A DNA stretch of 6,244 bases from positions 1 to 6,244 of the forward strand of contig CATWBR010000272.1 of the NCBI GenBank assembly GCA_958349075.1, written 5' to 3'. Within the stretch, counting starts at the first letter, position 1; every line of letters begins with the position of its first letter. The translations under genes were made by a program, and so were the position numbers. Below the pieces are notes generated by a model. It made no database searches and was not told the DNA's origin. It saw only the letters and a program-made list of their open reading frames with translations. Positions 1 to 6,244 of the stretch are shown here, piece after piece. The DNA is from an uncultured Clostridium sp. (lineage in GTDB: Bacteria > Bacillota > Clostridia > Lachnospirales > Lachnospiraceae).

Positions 1-131
1 GATTGGGAATATTTTATTGGAAATTAAGTTGGAAATAATTTGAAATATATTGGATTTCGTATGAATTGAATCATAGAATATGCGAACCTTGAAACGGTTC
101 CATTGATTTGGTGTAAAGCTTTGTATGCCGT

Positions 132-160
132 ATTTTATCATATTCCTATTGCGGGCGCAA
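132..160 (-). promoter_or_regulatory. Putative leftward sigma-A-type promoter with extended -10
   Basis: Read on the minus strand, there is a -35-like TTGCGC (155-160), a spacer of exactly 17 bases, and a -10 TAAAAT (132-137). A TG dinucleotide one base upstream of the -10 makes it an extended -10 element. Transcription would start near 125 and run out of the left edge, so the gene it serves is not visible. The -35 matches the consensus at only its first three bases, so the call rests mostly on the extended -10 and the spacing. It lies downstream of the hydrolase gene on the same strand, which suggests that a new transcription unit begins here. Confidence 0.5.
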
Positions 161-195
161 GGGTGTGGCGGTAAAAATTGTTAAACTTTCTGATA

Positions 196-209
196 TCCCG
201 CGGACGGGA
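196..209 (-). other. Small GC-rich hairpin downstream of the hydrolase gene
   Basis: The arms TCCCG (196-200) and CGGGA (205-209) pair around a 4-base loop, and one further G-U pair is possible on the minus-strand RNA. It sits 37 bases past the hydrolase stop codon. No T-tract follows directly on the minus strand, so it is not a canonical intrinsic terminator. It could help stop or stabilise the 3' end of the operon transcript. Confidence 0.3.
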
Positions 210-215
210 CGAAGA

Positions 216-244
216 GGCGGGTGAGTCGGGAGCCCCGCCCTTTT
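216..244 (+). terminator. Possible plus-strand intrinsic terminator (GC-rich hairpin plus short T run)
   Basis: GGCGGG (216-221) pairs perfectly with CCCGCC (234-239) around a 12-base loop, followed on the plus strand by CTTTTCT. In that direction it resembles a weak intrinsic terminator. On the minus strand the same stem lies directly after the hydrolase stop codon, but the bases that follow are not T-rich, so it would be a poor terminator for the operon. No plus-strand gene is seen to feed into it, so its role is uncertain. Confidence 0.3.
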
Positions 245-245
245 C

Positions 246-1172
246 TCAACTCCGCTTTAAAATCCAGTCCGCAATATCCTCATATACCTCTTCCCGGTTT
301 AACTCATTGATCAGCTCATGGCGGGCCTGCGGGTACAGTTTCATCGTGACGTCCCAAAGTCCCAGGCCGCAGAATTCCCTGTAAACCTTCCTGACGCCCT
401 TCCCCCGGTCCCCCACAGGATCCTGCCCTCCCGACAGGATCAGGATCGGAAGTGTCTTCGGAATCTGTTCAAACTGCTTTTTCCGATTCAAATCCTCCAT
501 AATGCGGAAAAAATCTTCATAGGCTCCGTTGGAGAAGATAAAACGGCAGTCCGGATCAGCCTCGAATTTCCGGGCCTCACTGATATCCCGGGAAAGCCAG
601 TCATGCTTTGTCTCTCCCGGCTCAAACGGCCGGTTGTAGCTGCCCAGTACAAGACTGTGGAGCATCTCGTTGTGATAGTCACGCCCCTCTCTCCTTATGG
701 CGTGCCGTACCGCCCCCATGCCGATTTTCAATACAGCCCCTGATTTGCTTCCCGTTCCCATGACGATGGCCCCCGCCACATCGCCGCCGTACTGTGTCAG
801 ATACCGCCTCACAAAAAAAGAGCCCATACTGTGCCCATGGATAAAATGTGGAATAGCCGGATATTGGCGTTCCACATAATCCGATACCCGTTTTATATCC
901 TCCAATACAAAACCGGCTCCGTTTTCATCGGCAAACGTTCCCAGCATACCGGGACGCGCCGTTTTTCCATGGCCGAGATGGTCATGGCCAATCACGGCAA
1001 TTCCTTTTTCATTCATAGCCCCGGCAAATCCGGCATACCGTCCGGTATGCTCCAGCATCCCATGGTTTATCTGGAGCGACGCTCTCGTCTCCCCCCACGG
1101 TGCCCAGTGGACGCCGTGTATCCTCGACGCACCATCGCTGGATGGCATATAAAAATCAAACCGGCTGTTCAT
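246..1172 (-). CDS. Alpha/beta hydrolase, monoacylglycerol lipase / lysophospholipase-like (serine aminopeptidase S33 / Hydrolase_4 family)
   Basis: The 308-residue protein has the layout of the Hydrolase_4 / PldB-like alpha/beta hydrolases, at the usual length for the family. Visible landmarks are an oxyanion-side HG motif with NHGMLEHTGRY (36-46), a DHLGHG strand-turn (64-69), the nucleophile elbow GHSMG (113-117, Ser115), a likely acid Asp251 in SGGQDPVGD, and the catalytic His285 in ARHEL. Residues about 140-235 form the variable cap that sets substrate choice. There is no signal peptide or membrane helix, so it should act in the cytoplasm. Family members cleave monoacylglycerols, lysophospholipids or other small esters; the true substrate cannot be told from sequence. 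The chosen ATG has a GAGGTG ribosome site 5 bases upstream. The gene follows the MATE transporter by 30 bases on the same strand with no terminator between them, so it is probably the second gene of that operon. The family call is firm; the specific activity is not. Confidence 0.9.
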   Translation of the reverse strand: MNSRFDFYMPSSDGASRIHGVHWAPWGETRASLQINHGMLEHTGRYAGFAGAMNEKGIAVIGHDHLGHGKTARPGMLGTFADENGAGFVLEDIKRVSDYVERQYPAIPHFIHGHSMGSFFVRRYLTQYGGDVAGAIVMGTGSKSGAVLKIGMGAVRHAIRREGRDYHNEMLHSLVLGSYNRPFEPGETKHDWLSRDISEARKFEADPDCRFIFSNGAYEDFFRIMEDLNRKKQFEQIPKTLPILILSGGQDPVGDRGKGVRKVYREFCGLGLWDVTMKLYPQARHELINELNREEVYEDIADWILKRS

Positions 1173-1177
1173 CTCTC

Positions 1178-1183
1178 CACCTC
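1178..1183 (-). promoter_or_regulatory. Ribosome binding site of the hydrolase gene
   Basis: On the minus strand GAGGTG lies 5 bases before the ATG at 1172. It matches the anti-Shine-Dalgarno end of 16S rRNA over six bases and supports this start codon. It lies within the 30-base gap after the MATE stop codon, as expected for a downstream operon gene. Confidence 0.75.
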
Positions 1184-1202
1184 TTCATATATACAACCAC
1201 CC

Positions 1203-2537
1203 TTATATCAGACTCATCTGCTTCCACTTTCCCTTCCGGTAACGCAGGATAAAGAGAGTAAGCCGGAAGATCCAGTCCATCAGCATCGCAATCCAGACTC
1301 CGATCACACCCATCTTAAAATGAATTCCCAGAATGACGCTGAACAGAATCCGGAACATGATCATGGAAAAGACCGAGGTCACCATCGGCATTCTCACATC
1401 ATTGGCCGCTCTCAGAGCGTTTGGAAGGGTAAAGGCAACCGGCCACATAATGATTGCGCCGATACAGTGAATCCACACCAGAACACGCGTCAGCTCCGCC
1501 GTCTCCGCCGTCAAAGAATAGACCTTCAGGGCGAGCGGCATCACAAGCACTACCAGGCCGTTGGTTACAAGGCCCGCAAGATACGCAATCTTCATCAGCT
1601 TTTTCACATAATACTCGGCCTGTTCATAATCTTTTGCCCCGACGCAGCGCCCCACTACGGTTACCATCGCCAGGTTCAGCGCCATGCCCGAGATGAGTCC
1701 CATGTTATCCAGGTTATTGGCGACCGCATTGGCCGCAATCTGAACGGTACCGAATCCGGCGATAATGCTTACGATCAGCACGCGTCCAAACTGGAACAAT
1801 CCGTTCTCTATCCCGTTCGGGATTCCTATGTAAAGGATCCTTCGGATCATGGAACCGTTCAAGCGGCAAAGGGATTTTGCTTCCAGATAAATGATATTTT
1901 CCCTGTTTCGAAGGAGCAGGACCATGATAACGGCGGCCACTCCCCTTGCGAATGCAGTTGCCCATGCGGCGCCCGCCACTCCCATGGAAAAGCCGAAGAT
2001 GAGGATTGCGTTGCCCACCACATTGATCAGGTTCATGAGTACCGATACTTTCATTGAAACCTTGGAATTGCCCATGGATCGGAACAGCGCGGCACAGGAA
2101 TTAAACACTGCCAGGAAAGGATAAGAATAAGCCGATATCCGCAGGTAGGCGACCGCATTGACCATAACATCTTCCGTTACCGAAGGATACAGAAGTCCCA
2201 GAAAACGGCGTTTCGCCGCCAGCACGACTGCCATAATGGCGAGGGAAATGAAGGTAGTCACGATGAGCAGCTGGCCCGCCGACTCCCTGCACATCTCCTT
2301 ACTGCCCTTCCCCAGGTACTGAGAGGACACAACGGCCCCTCCTGTCGCCAGGGCTGCGAATACATTGATTAGAAGGAGATTAATCAGATCCACCAGAGCA
2401 ACTCCCGATATGGCGGCCTCCCCTGCGTAGGATATCATCATTGTATCGGCCATTCCCACCGTAATAGCCAGAACCTGCTCGATCAGCAGGGGGACGATCA
2501 GCAGCTTCAATTCTTTATCAGAAAACAAACGGTTCAT
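1203..2537 (-). CDS. MATE family multidrug/toxin efflux transporter
   Basis: This 444-residue integral membrane protein has about twelve hydrophobic helices arranged as two homologous halves, the length and layout of MATE (multidrug and toxic compound extrusion) proteins. Family landmarks in the first half are ADTMMISYAGEAAISGVALVD (30-50), ATGGAVVSSQYLGKG (64-78) and LFRSMGNSK (151-159). The second half repeats the pattern with GIPNGIENGLFQFGR (238-252), AANAVANNLDNM (268-279), GRCVGAKDYEQA (296-307) and LRAANDVRMPM (375-385). Such proteins expel cationic or other toxic compounds in exchange for Na+ or H+. The N-terminal sequence looks like the DinF-type MATE proteins common in Clostridia, but neither substrate nor coupling ion can be read from sequence. 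The ATG is supported by GGAGG 8 bases upstream and a promoter just before it. It is the first gene of a probable two-gene operon with the hydrolase. The sequence looks intact, without frameshift. By eye, this gene and the hydrolase are more GC-rich than nifJ. Confidence 0.95.
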   Translation of the reverse strand: MNRLFSDKELKLLIVPLLIEQVLAITVGMADTMMISYAGEAAISGVALVDLINLLLINVFAALATGGAVVSSQYLGKGSKEMCRESAGQLLIVTTFISLAIMAVVLAAKRRFLGLLYPSVTEDVMVNAVAYLRISAYSYPFLAVFNSCAALFRSMGNSKVSMKVSVLMNLINVVGNAILIFGFSMGVAGAAWATAFARGVAAVIMVLLLRNRENIIYLEAKSLCRLNGSMIRRILYIGIPNGIENGLFQFGRVLIVSIIAGFGTVQIAANAVANNLDNMGLISGMALNLAMVTVVGRCVGAKDYEQAEYYVKKLMKIAYLAGLVTNGLVVLVMPLALKVYSLTAETAELTRVLVWIHCIGAIIMWPVAFTLPNALRAANDVRMPMVTSVFSMIMFRILFSVILGIHFKMGVIGVWIAMLMDWIFRLTLFILRYRKGKWKQMSLI

Positions 2538-2545
2538 TAAAAGTT

Positions 2546-2550
2546 CCTCC
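2546..2550 (-). promoter_or_regulatory. Ribosome binding site of the MATE gene
   Basis: GGAGG on the minus strand is separated from the ATG at 2537 by 8 bases, an optimal Shine-Dalgarno distance. It lies just downstream of the predicted transcription start near 2558, so the mRNA leader would be only about 20 bases. That leaves no room for a riboswitch or attenuator. Confidence 0.85.
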
Positions 2551-2564
2551 GGTTCATTTTCTCT

Positions 2565-2593
2565 ATTATATCAAAGATTGGGAAATATGTCCT
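2565..2593 (-). promoter_or_regulatory. Promoter of the MATE-hydrolase operon
   Basis: On the minus strand there is a perfect -10 TATAAT (2565-2570) with a TG one base upstream (extended -10). A 17-base spacer separates it from the -35-like AGGACA (2588-2593), which matches four of six consensus bases. The predicted start is near 2558, about 20 bases before the start codon. A perfect 10-base palindrome GAAAATTTTC (2594-2603) abuts the -35 on its upstream side and could be an operator or an A/T-rich UP element. Confidence 0.8.
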
Positions 2594-2639
2594 GAAAATT
2601 TTCCTGTCCAATTCAAGCTCCCTTCTACAAAATTCAGTC

Positions 2640-2669
2640 AATCAGCGGCTGCAGCAGGCTTTCCTGATT
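2640..2669. repeat. Imperfect inverted repeat of unknown role
   Basis: AATCAG (2640-2645) and CTGATT (2664-2669) are perfect inverted arms around an 18-base centre that includes the self-complementary GCTGCAGC (2648-2655). It lies between the nifJ terminator and the MATE promoter. No T-tract follows closely on either side, so it does not look like a second terminator. It may be a remnant or a protein-binding site, and six-base arms can arise by chance. Confidence 0.25.
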
Positions 2670-2671
2670 AA

Positions 2672-2713
2672 TAAGAAAAAACGGACAGCAAAATGCTGTC
2701 CGCCTTTTTCTTA
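2672..2713 (-). terminator. Strong intrinsic terminator of nifJ, probably bidirectional
   Basis: A perfect 9-base-pair stem (CGGACAGCA 2682-2690 / TGCTGTCCG 2694-2702) closes a 3-base loop. On the minus strand it is followed at once by six T residues (2676-2681), and on the plus strand by CC and then TTTTT (2705-2709). The flanking arms TAAGAAAAA (2672-2680) and TTTTTCTTA (2705-2713) are also complementary. The structure therefore has the A-tract/stem/T-tract form of a two-way terminator. It begins 4 bases past the nifJ stop codon and separates nifJ from the MATE operon. Confidence 0.93.
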
Positions 2714-2716
2714 TTA

Positions 2717-5700
2717 TTAGTCGTTTCCGTACAGAGTAACCAGTTTTGTGAGGTAGTGATATCTCTCTTTTGCTGCTTCCTCGTTCTTAGCGAATAATTC
2801 TTTTGCTCTCTCCGGATTCTTAAGTGCAAGGGATGTGTAACGAACCTCACCGTTTAAGAATGCCTGGTAGTCTCCTGACGGAGCCTTGCTGTCAAGGCTG
2901 AACTTCTTCTCAGCAGCCGGATTGAAGCGGAAGTTGTGCCAGTAACCGCACTCTACAGCCAGCTTCTCCTCTGTCTGGGCTTTGTCCATACCTTTCTTGA
3001 TACCATGGTTGATACATGGAGCGTAAGCGATAACCAGGGATGGTCCCGGATATGCCTCTGCCTCTGCAAGTGCTTTTACAGTCTGTGCATAGTCGGCGCC
3101 CATGGAAATCTGTGCAACGTATACATATCCGTAGCTCATAGCGATGGAAGCAAGGTCTTTCTTCTTAACATCCTTACCGCCTGCTGCGAACTGTGCAACA
3201 GCGCCTGTTGGTGTAGCCTTGGAGGACTGGCCGCCTGTGTTGGAGTAAACCTCTGTATCGAATACCATAACGTTGATATCCTTGCCGGAAGCAAGAATGT
3301 GGTCAACACCGCCGAAACCGATATCATAAGCCCATCCGTCACCACCGAATACCCACTGGGATTTCTTAGCGAGGAAGTCTTTGTTCTTTACAATGTCCTT
3401 GCATACGGAGCAGTCAATTCCGTCTAATGCGGCAACTAACTTGTCTGTAGCAGTACCGTTTAATGCTCCGGAACCAAAGGTATCAAACCAGTCTTTGCAG
3501 GCTGCCTTCACTTCTTCGGAAGCTTCTGCAGATGCAAAAATGTCTTCTACTTTCTTCTTTAAGCCGTCACGCATTGCGTTCTGAGCTAAGAGCATACCGT
3601 AACCAAACTCGGCACAATCCTCAAATAAGGAGTTGTCCCATGCCGGTCCTTTGCCTTCTTTATTTACCGTATACGGTGTGGAAGGTGAAGAGTTACCCCA
3701 AATGGAGGAACAGCCTGTCGCATTGGAGATATACATTCTGTCACCGAATAACTGTGTGATTAATTTAGCGTACGGTGTCTCACCGCAGCCTGCACATGCG
3801 CCTGAAAACTCGAGTAACGGCTGTTTGAACTGGCTTCCCTTAACCGTAGTCTCTTTGAATTTCTCAATTACATCGCGTTTTACATCCAGTGACTGGCCGT
3901 AATCAAATATCTTCTGCTCTCCGAGGCTCTTCTCAAGTCCGTTCATAACGAGAGCTTTCTCACCCTTCTTGCCAGGGCATACGTTTGCACAGGAACCGCA
4001 GCCTGTACAGTCAAGTGCGGATACAGTGATTGCGAACTTGTACTGTGGCATACCTGTCATAGCGAGTGTCTTTGTTCCTTCCGGTGCCTTGGAAGCCTCT
4101 TCCTCTGTAAGAGCTACAGGACGGATTACAGCGTGCGGACATACATAGGAACAGAAGTTACACTGGATACAGTTGTCGGGATTCCATACAGGAACATTGA
4201 CAGCGATACCGCGTTTCTCATATGCGGAGGAACCGGATGGCGTTGTACCGTCTACGTAATCTACGAATGCGGATACAGGCAGGTTGTTACCTTCCTGAGC
4301 GTTAACGGCAGCCTGAACTGTGTTAACGAACTTCACTACGTCTTCTCTTCCCTCTGTTGCATGAGTCATCTCAAGGCCTTCGTCCGCTGCGTTCTTCCAG
4401 CTCTCCGGAACCTTAATCTCTACAACATGCTGTGCGCCTGCATCGATAGCAGCCCAGTTCTTCTTAACAACATCTTCACCCTTACGGCCGTATGTCGCCT
4501 GAGCAGCAGCCTTCATCAGTTCGATGGCTCTCTCCTCCGGAATGATGGACGCCAGCTTGAAGAATGCGGACTGAAGGATTGTGTTGATACGTGTCGGGCC
4601 CATGCCGGTCTCGATACCGAGTTTTACACCGTCGATGGTGTAGAATTTGATATTGTGATCTGCGATGAACTTCTTAACCTGTCCCGGTAAATGCTCCTCA
4701 AGAGCTTCCATATCCCATGGGCAGTTTAACAGGAATGTTCCGCCGTCAACGCACTCCTGAACCATGTTGTACTTACGGATGTAAGCAGGGTTATGGCAGG
4801 CTACGAAGTTGGCTTTGCGGATTAAATATGTGGATTTAATCGGTTTGTGTCCGAAACGGAGGTGAGACATAGTAACACCGCCGGATTTCTTGGAATCATA
4901 GTCAAAGTATGCCTGTGCATACATGTCTGTATTGTCACCGATAATCTTGATGGAGTTCTTGTTGGCGCCAACCGTACCATCGGCTCCCAGACCCCAGAAC
5001 TTACAGTTAACAGTGCCTTCCGGAGTGGTTACAAGCGGAGCGCCCAGTTCCAGGGACAGGTTTGTAACGTCATCCACGATACCTACTGTGAACTGTTTCT
5101 TAACTGTGTTGTCAAATACGGCAACAACCTGTGCAGGTGTTGTATCCTTGGAGCCTAAACCGTAACGTCCTGTGAAGATTGGAGTCTGGTCGAATTTTGT
5201 TCCCTTTAATGCTGCTACAACATCCAGGTATAACGGCTCGCCTAAGGAACCCGGCTCTTTTGTTCTGTCTAATACGGAAATCTGTTTTACGGAATCCGGA
5301 ATAGCGTTAACCAATGCATCTGCGCAGAATGGTCTGTAAAGACGAACTTTTACAACACCGACTTTTCTGCCCTCTGCCAGCATGTAGTCGATGGTCTCTT
5401 CGATTGTATCATTGACGGAACCCATAGCGATGATAACATGCTCAGCGTCCGGAGCGCCGTAGTAGTTAAACAGTTTGTAATCCGTGCCGATCTTTGCATT
5501 AACCTTGTCCATATAATCCTGAACGATAGCCGGTAATGCATCGTAATATGGGTTGCATGCCTCTCTAACCTGGAAGAAGATGTCAGGGTTCTGAGCGGAA
5601 CCTCTCTGGCATGGATGGTTCGGGTTAAGCGCATTCCTTCGGAAAGCGTCGATGGCATCCAAATCCGCCATCTCTTTCAGATCCTCGTAATCCCATGTTT

Positions 5701-6244
5701 CAACCTTCTGAATCTCGTGGGAAGTACGGAAACCGTCGAAGAAGTTAATGAATGGAACTTTACCCTTGATAGATGCAAGATGTGCAACCGGTGTTAAGTC
5801 CATAACTTCCTGTACGCTGGATTCACAGAGCATGGCACAACCGGTCTGACGACATGCGTAAACGTCGGAATGGTCGCCGAAGATAGATAATGCGTGGCTT
5901 GCAAGTGCACGTGCTGATACGTTGAAAACGCCCGGCAACTGCTCGCCTGCAATTTTGTAAAGGTTCGGGATCATCAGTAACAGACCCTGGGATGCAGTGT
6001 AGGTAGTTGTTAAAGCACCGGCTGCAAGGGAACCGTGAACAGCACCAGCGGCACCAGCCTCAGACTGCATTTCTGTAATCTGCACTGTCTGGCCGAAAAT
6101 GTTTGTTCTTCCATCGGTTGCCCACTCGTCTGTAGCCTCTGCCATAGGTGAGGACGGGGTGATAGGATAGATGGCTGCTACATCTGTATATGCATATGAA
6201 GCATGAGCTGCTGCATGGTTACCATCCATGGTTTTCATTTTTCT
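2717..6244 (-). CDS. nifJ: Pyruvate:ferredoxin (flavodoxin) oxidoreductase, single-chain, 5' end cut by the window edge
   Basis: This cytoplasmic enzyme oxidises pyruvate with CoA to acetyl-CoA and CO2, passing two electrons to ferredoxin or flavodoxin; it is the main pyruvate-splitting step in fermenting Clostridia. The 1173 residues from the first visible Met (6238) cover the whole family architecture. Domains in order are a pyruvate/TPP domain with YPITPSSPMAE (24-34), a transketolase C-like domain with DRTKEPGSLGEP (324-335), a gamma domain with GIETGMGPTR (541-550), an EKR-type region, a two-[4Fe-4S] ferredoxin domain (Cys690, 693, 696, 700 and 744, 747, 750, 754), and a TPP-binding domain with GGDGWAYDIGFGG (965-977) and DTEVYSNTGGQ (994-1004). 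The proximal cluster ligands are Cys815, 818, 843 and 1075. No key residue is missing. The two codons upstream of Met-1 (AGA AAA) are open and read RK. Homologues commonly begin MARKMKTMDGN, so the real start is probably about two codons outside the window, with its promoter. The gene ends in three tandem TAA codons. It is monocistronic on its 3' side because of the strong terminator. Confidence 0.97.
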   Translation of the reverse strand, partial: RKMKTMDGNHAAAHASYAYTDVAAIYPITPSSPMAEATDEWATDGRTNIFGQTVQITEMQSEAGAAGAVHGSLAAGALTTTYTASQGLLLMIPNLYKIAGEQLPGVFNVSARALASHALSIFGDHSDVYACRQTGCAMLCESSVQEVMDLTPVAHLASIKGKVPFINFFDGFRTSHEIQKVETWDYEDLKEMADLDAIDAFRRNALNPNHPCQRGSAQNPDIFFQVREACNPYYDALPAIVQDYMDKVNAKIGTDYKLFNYYGAPDAEHVIIAMGSVNDTIEETIDYMLAEGRKVGVVKVRLYRPFCADALVNAIPDSVKQISVLDRTKEPGSLGEPLYLDVVAALKGTKFDQTPIFTGRYGLGSKDTTPAQVVAVFDNTVKKQFTVGIVDDVTNLSLELGAPLVTTPEGTVNCKFWGLGADGTVGANKNSIKIIGDNTDMYAQAYFDYDSKKSGGVTMSHLRFGHKPIKSTYLIRKANFVACHNPAYIRKYNMVQECVDGGTFLLNCPWDMEALEEHLPGQVKKFIADHNIKFYTIDGVKLGIETGMGPTRINTILQSAFFKLASIIPEERAIELMKAAAQATYGRKGEDVVKKNWAAIDAGAQHVVEIKVPESWKNAADEGLEMTHATEGREDVVKFVNTVQAAVNAQEGNNLPVSAFVDYVDGTTPSGSSAYEKRGIAVNVPVWNPDNCIQCNFCSYVCPHAVIRPVALTEEEASKAPEGTKTLAMTGMPQYKFAITVSALDCTGCGSCANVCPGKKGEKALVMNGLEKSLGEQKIFDYGQSLDVKRDVIEKFKETTVKGSQFKQPLLEFSGACAGCGETPYAKLITQLFGDRMYISNATGCSSIWGNSSPSTPYTVNKEGKGPAWDNSLFEDCAEFGYGMLLAQNAMRDGLKKKVEDIFASAEASEEVKAACKDWFDTFGSGALNGTATDKLVAALDGIDCSVCKDIVKNKDFLAKKSQWVFGGDGWAYDIGFGGVDHILASGKDINVMVFDTEVYSNTGGQSSKATPTGAVAQFAAGGKDVKKKDLASIAMSYGYVYVAQISMGADYAQTVKALAEAEAYPGPSLVIAYAPCINHGIKKGMDKAQTEEKLAVECGYWHNFRFNPAAEKKFSLDSKAPSGDYQAFLNGEVRYTSLALKNPERAKELFAKNEEAAKERYHYLTKLVTLYGND

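Larger units (their letters stand above)
1..245. other. Left-end non-coding region, no supported gene
   Basis: I see no convincing coding region here. The first 60 bases are AT-rich and carry several near-copies of TTGGAAAT. Reading frames open at the left edge on the plus strand close within about 40 bases. They could be the tail of a gene entering from the left, but nothing identifies one. Two minus-strand ATG codons (72-74 and 101-103) open frames of fewer than 20 codons. The region holds a likely leftward promoter (132-160), a small inverted repeat (GAACC 84-88 / GGTTC 96-100, 7-base loop) that would lie in the leader of that transcript, and two GC-rich hairpins just past the end of the hydrolase gene. 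Confidence 0.6.

Noticed and set aside
178..384. A 68-codon plus-strand open frame beginning at a TTG in the left non-coding region.
   Set aside because: The first part crosses the two GC-rich hairpins and the rest is antisense to the hydrolase C-terminus. No good ribosome site precedes it.
318..743. A 141-codon plus-strand open frame opposite the hydrolase.
   Set aside because: It is antisense to the catalytic Asp and cap region of the hydrolase and shows no independent signature.
1173..1202. A separate promoter for the hydrolase in the 30-base gap after the MATE gene.
   Set aside because: The gap contains TATATA-like bases on the minus strand but is too short for a -10, start site and leader, and I saw no clear -35 at the right distance inside the end of the MATE gene. 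Co-transcription is simpler.
831..2057. A 408-codon open frame on the plus strand opposite the hydrolase and MATE genes.
   Set aside because: It overlaps two genes with clear family motifs and its translation is rich in His, Arg, Pro and Ser without any recognisable domain. It is best explained as a frame left open by the codon use of the opposite strand.
2538..2640. A riboswitch or attenuator upstream of the MATE gene.
   Set aside because: The predicted leader is only about 20 bases, too short for a structured aptamer, and no terminator/antiterminator pair is present downstream of the promoter.
2936..3427. A 163-codon plus-strand open frame within nifJ.
   Set aside because: It lies wholly antisense to the conserved TPP-binding part of nifJ, and its Cys/Val/Leu-rich product matches no family I know. 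It is an antisense shadow.
4133..4690. A 185-codon plus-strand open frame within nifJ.
   Set aside because: It is antisense to the ferredoxin and gamma domains of nifJ, with no start signal or domain evidence.

Overview
This window reads as a stretch of chromosome from an anaerobic Firmicute, most likely a Lachnospiraceae-type gut Clostridium (cluster XIVa). The main evidence is the long single-chain pyruvate:ferredoxin oxidoreductase, whose residues look like the Lachnospiraceae/Clostridia form. Strong GGAGG-type ribosome binding sites and sigma-A-like promoters with extended -10 elements fit this. The species assignment is an inference from remembered family sequences, not from a search.

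All three recognisable genes lie on the minus strand, so transcription runs from right to left. The right 56% (2717 to the window edge) is nifJ, encoding pyruvate:ferredoxin (flavodoxin) oxidoreductase. It is complete at its 3' end, but its true start probably lies a few bases beyond the right edge. It ends in three tandem stop codons followed at once by a strong intrinsic hairpin terminator. The 179-base gap that follows holds this terminator and a good promoter for the next unit. That unit is a two-gene operon of a 12-helix MATE-family efflux transporter (1203-2537) and, 30 bases further on, an alpha/beta hydrolase of the monoacylglycerol lipase/lysophospholipase type (246-1172). The left 245 bases hold no convincing gene. 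They contain a likely leftward promoter for something beyond the window, a GC-rich hairpin and an AT-rich stretch with a repeated short motif.

Functionally, nifJ is central metabolism: it makes acetyl-CoA and reduced ferredoxin from pyruvate in a fermenting anaerobe. The MATE/hydrolase pair is a separate accessory unit, in which an exporter and a cytoplasmic ester hydrolase are co-transcribed; their joint substrate cannot be read from the sequence. I found no mobile element, CRISPR array, tRNA, rRNA or clearly new system. The observations in the hunt section are modest and mainly regulatory.
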